A stretch of DNA of 9,422 nucleotides, from assembly GCF_001983105.1 (NCBI RefSeq), contig NZ_MOMC01000027.1, forward strand, positions 176,481 through 185,902. The letters run 5' to 3'. The notes beneath the pieces are model-generated. The model was given only the letters and a program-made list of their open reading frames with translations, searched no databases and was not told the origin of the DNA. The translations under genes and the position numbers were made by a program. The DNA is from Pseudofrankia asymbiotica (GTDB taxonomy: Bacteria > Actinomycetota > Actinomycetes > Frankiales > Frankiaceae). Shown one piece after another: positions 1 to 5,784 of this stretch (the stretch's first letter is position 1; each line of letters opens with the position of its first letter).

Positions 1-586
1 CCGTGCCCAGGTGGGTTGGATCACCGCCGGACGCGGCCTTGTAGTCACGGACGTCCCGCAGGCCGCAGAGGGCTATTGAGGCGGGAAAATTCGCGGGTCG
101 GTCGTTGAAGCCGTCGCGTAGTTGGCGTAGCACGTTGATGAGGCTCTGACCCTGGACCGCGTCGATCTCGTCAAAGAACAGCACCAACGGGCGCGGGCAT
201 GACGTCGCCCAGGCCGTCAACGCGTCTCCGAGCATCGAGATGTCAGGTGCCTCCGTCGGAAGCGGCGGTCGCAGATCTTCCGGAAGCGAGATTCGGGCGC
301 GTCGGGAGACGGCATGCACGATGGCTTGTTGCGCCGCGACGTAGTCGTCGCCGGCGGACTCGGCCACCTCACAGGAGAAGTGCAGGGCCGCGTACTGGCC
401 GGTCGCCGTCAGTTCGGCGGCGAGTGCGCGCAGCGCCGTCGTCTTCCCCGTCTGCCGCGGGGCGTGCACGACGAAGTAGCTCGACTCCTCCACCAGCCGC
501 GGCGCCGCCGGCAGGCGGGTCAGCGCCGGGATCATGTAATGCAGCTCGGGCAGGCACGGACCCGCGGTGTTGAAATGGCGTTTCAC
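1..586 (-). CDS. AAA-type ATPase, N-terminal part (3' end outside window)
   Basis: This is a predicted cytoplasmic P-loop ATPase; its cellular role is unknown to me. The visible 195 residues begin MKRHFNTAGPCLPELHYMIP, an opening I recognise from a family of AAA-like ATPases common in actinomycetes and cyanobacteria. A Walker A variant APRQTGKT lies at residues 42-49, with Ala in place of the first Gly. A Walker B motif LVLFFDEID lies at about 134-142. The segment ALCGLRDVRDYK at about 172-183 is also characteristic. The GTG start at 584-586 is chosen because a strong purine-rich site, AGGGGGTGGG, lies just upstream. The gene reads leftward off the window edge, so total length and C-terminal domains cannot be seen. 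It follows the lipoprotein gene on the same strand with a gap of 68 nt, so cotranscription is possible but not shown. Confidence 0.85.
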   Translation of the reverse strand, partial: MKRHFNTAGPCLPELHYMIPALTRLPAAPRLVEESSYFVVHAPRQTGKTTALRALAAELTATGQYAALHFSCEVAESAGDDYVAAQQAIVHAVSRRARISLPEDLRPPLPTEAPDISMLGDALTAWATSCPRPLVLFFDEIDAVQGQSLINVLRQLRDGFNDRPANFPASIALCGLRDVRDYKAASGGDPTHLGT

Positions 587-610
587 CGCCCACCCCCTAG
601 CCGACCCGAC

Positions 611-628
611 AGTGGATCGCGGTCCACT
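611..628. promoter_or_regulatory. Short inverted repeat upstream of the ATPase gene
   Basis: The arms AGTGGA (611-616) and TCCACT (623-628) are perfect inverted repeats around a 6-nt loop. They lie 25-42 nt upstream of the ATPase start codon and 26 nt beyond the lipoprotein stop. The element could be an operator, a weak terminator for the lipoprotein gene, or chance. A second 5-bp arm pair, GCCTG/CAGGC at 650-654 and 661-665, straddles the lipoprotein stop codon. Confidence 0.25.
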
Positions 629-654
629 CTACGGATCACCTGTCGAGTGGCCTG

Positions 655-1146
655 TCAGGGCAGGCGGGCGGCGGCGAGTGCGCCGAGGCGGCGGCCGGCG
701 GCGGGCGGCGCGCCGGCGCCGACGTCGACCCTGAGGTAGTTGTCGCCCTTCCGCACGCGCATGTACTGGATGTTGGTGCCGGTGGTGCAGGTGTAGGCGC
801 GGTAGCCCGGGCCGTCGGCGTTCTCGAGCTCGCCGTCGGGGCATCTCGGCGGCTCCTGCCAGCCGACGCTGGTCCCGCCGGCGCCGCGCGCGGTCCAGAC
901 GTACGTCCAGCCCTTGGGCGACTGGTAGGGGCATTGAAGCGTCCGGTGATCGCCTTCGGATGGGGACTCGCTGCCCTGGAGAAACGTCGACCCGGCCTCG
1001 AGGCTGACCTCCGTCGCGGTGAGCAGCGAACACGGCGCCACGGCATCCGGTTCCGAATCGGCCAAGCCACAGCTTGTGCCGAGCAGGAGCACCGCCGCCG
1101 CGCTCGCCGCTGCCGCTGCCGCCCTCGTCCGTCCAGTCGCGGTCAC
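655..1146 (-). CDS. Secreted lipoprotein, DUF3558-like
   Basis: This 163-residue protein has an N-terminal export signal: Arg residues at 6 and 8, an Ala/Leu-rich hydrophobic stretch to residue 22, then LLLGTSC with Cys26 as the likely lipidated residue. The lipobox is imperfect because Gly rather than Leu occupies position -3. The mature part begins near APCSLLTATEV (residues 38-48) and carries Cys at 39, 72, 102 and 120. The Cys-Ser-Leu-Leu-Thr opening, spaced cysteines and Leu-Ala-rich end resemble actinobacterial DUF3558 lipoproteins, whose function is unknown. The GTG at 1144-1146 is preferred because it places the signal peptide at the N-terminus. The same frame stays open far upstream, but that stretch runs antisense through the amidohydrolase gene and is not coding. 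The protein is probably anchored on the outer face of the cytoplasmic membrane. Confidence 0.75.
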   Translation of the reverse strand: MTATGRTRAAAAAASAAAVLLLGTSCGLADSEPDAVAPCSLLTATEVSLEAGSTFLQGSESPSEGDHRTLQCPYQSPKGWTYVWTARGAGGTSVGWQEPPRCPDGELENADGPGYRAYTCTTGTNIQYMRVRKGDNYLRVDVGAGAPPAAGRRLGALAAARLP

Positions 1147-1152
1147 GGCGCG

Positions 1153-1158
1153 ATTATG
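1153..1158 (-). promoter_or_regulatory. Candidate -10 element for a leaderless lipoprotein mRNA
   Basis: On the minus strand the hexamer CATAAT, a 5/6 match to TATAAT, ends 6 nt before the GTG start at 1146. There is no Shine-Dalgarno-like sequence in between. This spacing would put the transcript start at or next to the start codon, as in leaderless actinobacterial mRNAs. No convincing -35 box was seen. Confidence 0.4.
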
Positions 1159-1326
1159 CCGAACCGCGACCTCCGCGCTCGGACTTGTCCTGATCCCGAC
1201 ACCTCGGCTCGACACGTCGTCCTCAGGTCCGACACGCGAACGCGCAGCTGGGCATCGGTGTGGCTCGCGCCGCATCGGGGTGAGGCCGCTTGTCCGGGGC
1301 TGGCGGGTGGGGCTGAATGAGGCGCC

Positions 1327-2673
1327 ATGAGGACGTTGGTGCGAGGTGGGGTCGTGCTGCCGATGGCGCCGAGGCGGGCGCTGCTGCAGCCGGGGTCGGT
1401 GCTGTTCGACGGGGCGGAGATTCTCGCCGTCGGGACGGTGGACGAGGTCGACGCCGACCCGCGCGCGGCCGGGCCCGATGTCGAGGTGATCGACGCGGCG
1501 GGGTTCGCCGTGCTGCCAGGGCTGCACAACTGCCACCTGCACTCCGGCCTGCTGCGCGGGACGGCCGAGGGGCTCGCCCTGTTCGACTGGCTGCAGACCT
1601 ACGTCGACCCGGCCCACCGGGCACTCACTCCCGAGATCGCCGAGGCGGCTAGCTGGCTGTGCTACGCCGAGGCGGTCCGCTCCGGCACCACCTCGGTCAT
1701 GGACATGTGGCGTTTCCTCGACGGCTCGGCACGCGTCGCGGGGGAGCTCGGCGTCAGGGTCACCCTCGTGCCATACGTCGCCGACGAGGAGGGATACGAC
1801 TACTTCGAATCGATCGACTCGACCCGGGCGCTGCTCGCCGCGCACCGCTCGTCCTTCGGCGGCCGGGTCCGCTCCTGGGTCGGCCTGGAGCACCTCTTCT
1901 ACTGCACCGAGCACGCCTTCGCCGACGCGGCCGCGCTCGCCGCCGAGTACGACACCGGCCTGCACGTCCACTCCAGCGAGAGCCGCTGGGAGGTCGAGGA
2001 GTCGCTGCGCCGTTACGGCCGCCGCCCGCTGGCGGAGATCGCCCGGCGCGGCGCGCTCGCCGACGGCCGGGCGGTCGTCGCGCACTGCGTCTGGCTCGAC
2101 GACGCCGAGATCGAGCTGATCGCCTCGACCGGTACCCGGGTCGCCCACTGCCCGGCGTCGAACATGAAGCTCGCCTCCGGCGCGGCGCCGGTCCCGAAGC
2201 TGTGGTCCGCCGGCGTCACCGTCGGTATCGGCAGCGACGGCGAAAAAGAGAACAACAATCTTGACCTCCTCGAGGAGGTGAAGATGGCGTCGCTGCTGCA
2301 GAAGCTCGTCGCCCTCGACCCGACCGCCGGCGACCCGTGGGACATCCTCGCGATGGCCACGATCGAGGGCGCCCGTTGCCTCGGCCTGGCCGACATCACC
2401 GGCAGCCTCGAACCAGGCAAGCGCGCCGACGTCATCACCGTCGACCTGCGCAAGCTGCACACCACCCCGCTGCTGTCCGGACCGGACGCCAACGTGGCCG
2501 CGCATCTGGTCTTCTCGTCGTCCGGCCAGGACGTCGACAGCGTCTGGGTCGACGGCCGCCGCCTGCTAGCGGCAGGCGAGCTGCTGACCTGCGACGAGGC
2601 CGCCGTCCGTGCCCGCGCCCAGTCCGCCGCCGAGGAGCTGTTCGCCCGCCGGGCCGCCCTGACTCCCCGCTAG
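1327..2673 (+). CDS. Amidohydrolase, SAH/MTA deaminase and chlorohydrolase group
   Basis: This 448-residue metal-dependent hydrolase is full length for its family (usually about 430-470). It most resembles MtaD-type S-adenosylhomocysteine/5-methylthioadenosine deaminases and the related TrzA/AtzA/guanine deaminase group, which remove an amino or chloro group from purine-like or triazine rings. Expected active-site residues are present: His70 and His72 (HLH), His215 followed by Glu218 (HSSE), His253 (VAHC), and Asp304 in IGSDG. By analogy with AtzA, His70, His72, His215 and Asp304 would bind the metal, and Glu218 and His253 would take part in catalysis. The stretches AHCPASNMKLASG (273-285) and NNLDLLEEVKMASLLQK (310-326) are typical of the group. 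The ATG at 1327 has GAGG at 1319-1322, a rather short spacing. The substrate cannot be told from sequence, and no purine or methionine-cycle gene adjoins it. Confidence 0.88.
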   Translation: MRTLVRGGVVLPMAPRRALLQPGSVLFDGAEILAVGTVDEVDADPRAAGPDVEVIDAAGFAVLPGLHNCHLHSGLLRGTAEGLALFDWLQTYVDPAHRALTPEIAEAASWLCYAEAVRSGTTSVMDMWRFLDGSARVAGELGVRVTLVPYVADEEGYDYFESIDSTRALLAAHRSSFGGRVRSWVGLEHLFYCTEHAFADAAALAAEYDTGLHVHSSESRWEVEESLRRYGRRPLAEIARRGALADGRAVVAHCVWLDDAEIELIASTGTRVAHCPASNMKLASGAAPVPKLWSAGVTVGIGSDGEKENNNLDLLEEVKMASLLQKLVALDPTAGDPWDILAMATIEGARCLGLADITGSLEPGKRADVITVDLRKLHTTPLLSGPDANVAAHLVFSSSGQDVDSVWVDGRRLLAAGELLTCDEAAVRARAQSAAEELFARRAALTPR

Positions 2674-3074
2674 TCCGACGTGCCGAGCATGGCCCGCGGT
2701 GCGTCGAGCGCGGCGGGAACCGGTCGGTAGTAGGCCCAGACGCCACGCTTGTCGCGGCTGATCAGTCCGGCGTCCACGAGGACCTTGAGATGGTGGCTGA
2801 CGGTGGGCTGGGTGAGCTCGAGCGGCTCGTTCAGTTCGCACGCGCAGATCTCGCCGTCCTCCGCCGCGTAGATCATCGACAGCAGGCGAAGCCGTGCCGG
2901 CACCGCGATCGCCTTGAGCGCCGAGGCGAGCTGTTCGGCGTCCCCGGCCGACAGCGGCGCGCGGGTCAGCGGCGTACGGCAGGCCGCGATCGTCACCAGC
3001 GACGCGGCGCCATCCGCGGGTGCCGACGACGGCGACGGCGAGGGCAGCGTCGCAATGGCCATGGCTCCCAGCAT
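2670..3074 (-). CDS. arsR: ArsR/SmtB-family arsenic-responsive repressor
   Basis: This 134-residue winged-helix repressor probably binds the arsR-arsI intergenic region and lets go on binding trivalent arsenic. The core runs from about residue 45 to 118. The recognition region EPLELTQPTVSHHLKVL (83-99) is followed by the wing DKRGVWAYYR (108-117). The motif EICACEL (75-81) places Cys77 and Cys79 at the start of the DNA-binding helices, matching the CxC arsenic site of classical ArsR proteins. Cys32 in the N-terminal extension may be a third ligand, an inference. The first 30 residues are Pro/Ser/Ala-rich. The ATG at 3074 is used; a second ATG at residue 5, preceded by GGGAG, is a reasonable alternative. 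The gene diverges from arsI and converges on the amidohydrolase gene with a 4-nt overlap. Confidence 0.92.
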   Translation of the reverse strand: MLGAMAIATLPSPSPSSAPADGAASLVTIAACRTPLTRAPLSAGDAEQLASALKAIAVPARLRLLSMIYAAEDGEICACELNEPLELTQPTVSHHLKVLVDAGLISRDKRGVWAYYRPVPAALDAPRAMLGTSD

Positions 3075-3084
3075 GCCCCACGTA

Positions 3085-3100
3085 TTGACAGCCGTCTATC
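3085..3100 (+). promoter_or_regulatory. Candidate ArsR operator, copy 1
   Basis: The 16-mer TTGACAGCCGTCTATC lies 11 nt upstream of the arsR start. It matches the reverse-strand 16-mer at 3128-3143 at 11 of 16 positions (shared pattern T-N-GACAG-N3-TCTAT). Both lie in the short divergent arsR-arsI region, where ArsR proteins normally bind. The TTGACA inside it could alternatively be a -35 box for arsI, but no -10 is visible at the right distance. Confidence 0.5.
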
Positions 3101-3127
3101 CGTGCCCGCATGCTGCCCCTGCCAAGA

Positions 3128-3143
3128 CATAGATATCTGTCGA
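3128..3143 (-). promoter_or_regulatory. Candidate ArsR operator, copy 2
   Basis: On the minus strand this reads TCGACAGATATCTATG, similar to copy 1 but in the opposite orientation. Its core AGATATCT (3131-3138) is a perfect palindrome. It lies 17 nt upstream of the arsI start and just upstream of the arsI ribosome binding site, so a bound repressor would block arsI transcription. The centres of the two copies are 43 bp apart, about four helical turns. Confidence 0.5.
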
Positions 3144-3160
3144 TGTGAGGAGTGGTGACC

Positions 3161-3643
3161 GTGGCTCGGGTGCAGCTCGCCCTGAACGTGACCGACGTGG
3201 ACGCCGCCGTGGACTTCTACAGCAAGCTGTTCGGGGTGGGCCCGGCCAAGCGCCGGCCGGGATACGCCAACTTCGCCGTGGACGTGCCACCGCTCAAGCT
3301 CGTCCTCATCGAGAACCCCGACGCCCGGGGCGCCGGTGTGGCCGGGGCACTGAACCATCTGGGCGTGGAGACCGAGACGTCCGAGGAGGTGACCGCCGCC
3401 GCGCGGCGTCTGGGCGCGGCCGGTCTGGCGACCGCTGTCGAGGAGAACACCGCCTGCTGCTACGCGGTGCAGGACAAGGTATGGGTCGACGACCCCGACG
3501 GCGCGCCGTGGGAGGTCTACACCGTCCTCGCCGACATCGCCGAGGCCAGCGGCGGCCGGACGACGCCGCGTACCGTCGAGCCGGATCGGCCGGGGTCCGC
3601 CTGCGACTGCGGACCGGTGTGCGCACCCGCCGCCACCGCCTGA
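3161..3643 (+). CDS. arsI: ArsI/CadI-family organoarsenical C-As lyase (VOC fold)
   Basis: This 160-residue VOC-superfamily dioxygenase is predicted to cleave the carbon-arsenic bond of trivalent organoarsenicals such as methylarsenite, releasing arsenite. The start MARVQLALNVTDVDAAVDFY, the GYANFAV segment (34-40), PPLKLVLIENP (43-53), LNHLGVE (64-70), the vicinal cysteine pair Cys99-Cys100 in CCYAVQDKVWV, and WEVYTVL (117-123) are hallmarks of the ArsI/CadI family. Gln5, His66 and Glu118 are the likely Fe(II) ligands and the Cys pair the arsenic site. The C-terminal tail carries three more cysteines (CDCGPVC, 148-154). GTG at 3161 is chosen because GAGGAG (3147-3152) is 8 nt upstream; GTGs at 3152 and 3155 overlap or abut that site. 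The gene is divergent from arsR and 5 nt upstream of the aquaporin. Some members are annotated as cadmium-induced proteins (CadI). Confidence 0.92.
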   Translation: MARVQLALNVTDVDAAVDFYSKLFGVGPAKRRPGYANFAVDVPPLKLVLIENPDARGAGVAGALNHLGVETETSEEVTAAARRLGAAGLATAVEENTACCYAVQDKVWVDDPDGAPWEVYTVLADIAEASGGRTTPRTVEPDRPGSACDCGPVCAPAATA

Positions 3644-3648
3644 TCCAC

Positions 3649-4683
3649 GTGGGCTCAGTACCTGGCGGTCAGCCGGCGCTGTGGCGCCGGCTGACCGCCG
3701 AACTGGTCGGCGCGGTGCTGCTGGCCGCGCTGGTGGTCGGGTCCGGGATCGCGGCCCGGCAGCTCAGCCCGACCGACCTCGGCCTTCAACTGGCCGAGAA
3801 CGCCGCCGCGACCGCCGCCGGCCTGTTCGCGATCATCCTCATGATCGGGCCGGTGTCCGGCGCGCACCTCAACCCAGCCGTCACCATCCTGCGCACGATC
3901 ACCCATGACATCGGCCGCCGCGGTGCCGCCGGGTACATCGCCGCGTAGACCGTCGGATGCGCGCTGGGCGCTGTCCTGGCCAACGTCATGTTCGACCAGC
4001 CGGCCGTGTCGCTGTCGACGCACCACCGCGCCAGCGGCCCGCACCTGCTCGCCGAAGTGGTCGCGACCACGGGCCGGCTGCTGCTCATCTACGCGCTCGA
4101 CCGCTCTGGGCAGGCTTCGCGCGTTCCCGCCGCGGTCGCCGCCTATATCGGCGCCGGCTACTGGTTCACCAGTTCCACCAGCTTCGCCAATCCCGCCATC
4201 ACTCTCGGACGCACGCTGAGCGACACCTTCGCCGGAATAGCCCCCGCGTCCGCTCCCGCTTTCGTCGTCGCGCAGACCGTGGGCGTCGCCGCCGGCTATG
4301 GCCTGATTCACCTGCTTTACCCCGCACCCGCGCCGGCCGGTAACGCGCTACTCGGCCAGCATCCCGAACCGGCCGCGGCCCCGTCCACCGCTGAGGGGAC
4401 CGGCCCGGATCCCGCGCGGATCCCCTGGGCGGGGCGCGAGACCCGGGCGGACATGGCCCGTCCGGACAAACGGACGGACGGGCCTCAGAGCGCGGCGGCG
4501 GCGGCCCGGGCGACGGTCTGGTCGTCGTCGGCGGTGCCGCCGCTGACCCCGACCGCCCCGACGACCCGCCCGTCGCGTGTCAGCGGGACGCCGCCGACGG
4601 GCCTCGCGGCCCGTCCCCGGCCGCTGACGTCGCCGAACCGGTCATCGTCGGCGGCGTGGCCGCGACCGGCACCGCCGCGGTAG
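3649..4683 (+). pseudogene. Aquaporin (MIP family) interrupted by in-frame TAG
   Basis: This gene would encode a six-helix MIP channel, the usual partner of arsI, which lets arsenite leave the cell. From GTG 3649, 5 nt after the arsI stop and probably translationally coupled, the frame carries helix 1 (LVGAVLLAALVVGSG), the first NPA box (HLNPAVT) and then TAG at 3946-3948, codon 100. The same frame continues directly with TVGCALGAVLANVMFDQPAV, then WFTSSTSFANPAIT with the second NPA box, an Arg two residues later, and SDTFAGIAP. There is no frameshift at the break. From memory of the family, the residue at this point is Gln (YIAAQ), so one CAG-to-TAG transition explains it. Homology ends near codon 225 (about 4324). 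No in-frame stop follows until 4681, inside the antisense GlcG-like gene, so the natural C-terminus may be lost too. An ATG at 3988 could start the second half but has no ribosome site. Alternatives are TAG readthrough or a base-call error. Confidence 0.82.
4455..4484. terminator. Bidirectional hairpin terminator between convergent genes
   Basis: GGCCCGTCCG (4455-4464) and CGGACGGGCC (4475-4484) form a perfect 10-bp GC-rich stem around a 10-nt loop. The hairpin directly abuts the stop codon of the minus-strand GlcG-like gene and lies beyond the aquaporin homology, so it could end transcripts from both sides. There is no T-tract, which is common for actinobacterial terminators. Confidence 0.65.
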
Positions 4684-5150
4684 CCGCTCTCGCGGTAGCC
4701 GCTCTCGCGGTAGCCACCCCGGTCGTACCGGTCCTCGTCGTACCGGTCCCTGTCGTATCCGCCCTCGTCGTGCCCGTCGTGCCCGCTCGGGTCATGCCCG
4801 CTCCCGCGGCGCCCGCCCGCGTCAGGGTGGTCCGCGCGCAACCCGTCCGACGGGTAGCGGTCGGCGTGGTGCCCGTTGGCGGCGTGGTCGGGCCCGCCGT
4901 AGCGGGACACGCTGGCCGCGGCGAGGTCGCGCACCCGCTCCTCGGCGGGCCGGGGGCGCCCCGCGTGGGCGGTGACCGCCTTGTTGATGGACACGTCGAC
5001 GCTGCCGACCCAGGCGCCGTCCATCCGTACGTGCGACACGAGGTTGCCCCCGTCGTCGACGACCGCGATGTTCATCGGCTGGCTGAGCTCGCGCGCCCGC
5101 CGCTCGCCCGCCGCGATGACCCGGCGTGCGTCGGACAGTGACAAGGTCAC
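4485..5150 (-). CDS. GlcG/HbpS-family (DUF336) protein with long repetitive insert
   Basis: This 221-residue protein belongs to the GlcG/HbpS fold, whose members are usually about 140 residues; some bind haem or corrinoids, and many are uncharacterised. The N-terminal part (residues 1-86) has typical motifs: MTLSLSDARRVIAAGE, MNIAVVDDGGNLVSHVRMDGA and SINKAVTAH. The C-terminal part (about 181-221) has RPVGGVPLTRDGRVVGAVGV followed by SGGTADDD. Between them, roughly residues 94-180, is a hydrophilic Gly/Asp/Arg/Tyr/His-rich insert. It contains a His/Asp-rich segment (HH at 94-95, HDPSGHDGHDE at 119-129), then six pentads with Tyr at 132, 137, 142, 147, 152 and 157. The insert sits where family members have a loop before the GGxPL strand, so the fold may be preserved. 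The GTG start at 5148-5150 follows AGGGGGG. No signal peptide is visible, unlike secreted HbpS. The ligand is unknown. Confidence 0.8.
   Translation of the reverse strand: MTLSLSDARRVIAAGERRARELSQPMNIAVVDDGGNLVSHVRMDGAWVGSVDVSINKAVTAHAGRPRPAEERVRDLAAASVSRYGGPDHAANGHHADRYPSDGLRADHPDAGGRRGSGHDPSGHDGHDEGGYDRDRYDEDRYDRGGYRESGYRESGYRGGAGRGHAADDDRFGDVSGRGRAARPVGGVPLTRDGRVVGAVGVSGGTADDDQTVARAAAAAL
4676..4765. repeat. 15-nt tandem repeat inside the GlcG-like gene
   Basis: Six consecutive 15-nt units occupy this stretch. Units 1 and 2 are identical (CGCGGTAGCCGCTCT on the plus strand at 4676-4690 and 4691-4705), and unit 3 differs only at its end. Units 4-6 (from 4721) are diverged copies of a second type (GGTCGTACCGGTCCT-like). 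The period equals five codons, so the repeats encode the Tyr pentads and copy-number change would keep the frame. Confidence 0.85.
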
Positions 5151-5315
5151 GGTCCCCCCTCACCTTCCCCTGACGGGACTCGTCGCCCCGTCGGCGCCGC
5201 CCCCGTGCGTTGCTGTGAACCTGGGCGGTCTGCCCGTCGCCGACGCTAGATCCGTTCGCGCCGCTGGGCGCCGTGCGCCACGTGGCACACCTGTCGCCCG
5301 CCTGGTGACGGGGTG
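5151..5315. other. Non-coding upstream region of the GlcG-like gene
   Basis: This stretch lies between the GlcG-like start and the terminator behind the VOC gene and must hold the GlcG-like promoter. Apart from the ribosome site AGGGGGG at 5154-5160 (minus strand), I see no convincing -10/-35 pair and no plausible open reading frame. Confidence 0.35.
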
Positions 5316-5354
5316 CGCGGTGGTCGTGGGATGAGGGGCGCCACGACCACCGCG
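5316..5354 (-). terminator. Strong hairpin terminator of the VOC gene
   Basis: The arms at 5316-5329 (CGCGGTGGTCGTGG) and 5341-5354 are perfectly complementary, giving a 14-bp stem with an 11-nt loop. The hairpin starts 31 nt past the stop codon of the minus-strand VOC gene. It lacks a T-tract, which fits an I-shaped actinobacterial terminator. It would insulate the downstream GlcG-like gene from VOC transcription. Confidence 0.75.
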
Positions 5355-5385
5355 GCGCTCGTCTGGCCGCCAGGCCCGCGCCCGC

Positions 5386-5784
5386 TCAGGCCGCCGGCGG
5401 AGCGAAGAACTCCAGCGCGATGCCGTCCGGGTCCTTGACGGCGAGGCCGGAGCCGTAGTGCGCGTCGACGATGTCGCCGTGCTTGATGTCGAGCCCGTCC
5501 AACCGGTCGCACCAGCTCTCCAGCTCGGCGCGGTCCGCGCAGCCGAACGCCACGTGGTCGAGGCCGACCCGCCGCGGGCTGAACTCGCCCGCCCAGACGC
5601 CCTCAGGGAAGTGGTGCAGGCCGAACAGCTGCCCGCCGTCCAGGGCGTAGACGACGTGGCGGAACGGACCGGTGTCCTCGTCCAGGACCGGCTCGGCGCC
5701 GAACAGGCGGGTGTACCAGGGGACGCTGGTCTCGAGGTCGGTGACCGTGACGGCGACGTGCGTGACCGCGGGGAAGGACGTCAT
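5386..5784 (-). CDS. VOC-family (glyoxalase/bleomycin-resistance fold) protein
   Basis: This 132-residue protein has the two beta-alpha-beta-beta-beta modules of the vicinal oxygen chelate fold. The first opens with THVAVTVTDLETSVPWYTRL and the second with GLDHVAFGCADRAELESW, closing with KDPDGIALEFF. His9, His77 and Glu125 sit at the usual metal-ligand positions; His57 or His58 could be the fourth. The combination suggests a metal-dependent lyase, isomerase or dioxygenase, but substrate and reaction cannot be assigned. It is not close to the ArsI in this window: it lacks the vicinal cysteines. The ATG at 5784 is chosen over an in-frame ATG at 5826 because AAAGGAGA lies 6 nt upstream of it, whereas the 5826 site has none. 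It stands alone, with a promoter region upstream and its own terminator. Confidence 0.85.
   Translation of the reverse strand: MTSFPAVTHVAVTVTDLETSVPWYTRLFGAEPVLDEDTGPFRHVVYALDGGQLFGLHHFPEGVWAGEFSPRRVGLDHVAFGCADRAELESWCDRLDGLDIKHGDIVDAHYGSGLAVKDPDGIALEFFAPPAA

Noticed and set aside
655..2505. 616-residue minus-strand open frame extending the lipoprotein upstream through the amidohydrolase
   Set aside because: The extension is antisense to a clear enzyme gene, has no family resemblance, and would bury the signal peptide in the middle of the protein. Long antisense frames are expected in GC-rich coding DNA.
3085..3113. Sigma70-type arsI promoter using TTGACA at 3085-3090 as the -35 box
   Set aside because: No -10-like hexamer is found 16-18 nt downstream. 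The TTGACA is better explained as part of the duplicated operator-like motif.
3988..4683. Second half of the aquaporin as an independent gene from ATG 3988
   Set aside because: No ribosome site precedes this ATG, and the product would be half a channel lacking the first NPA box. A remnant of one interrupted gene fits better.
4656..5141. Plus-strand frame giving a hydrophobic Ala/Val/Pro-rich protein opposite the GlcG-like gene
   Set aside because: It is the reverse reading of the 15-nt repeats and GlcG motifs. The apparent hydrophobic segments arise from the repeat, and the minus strand carries the family motifs.
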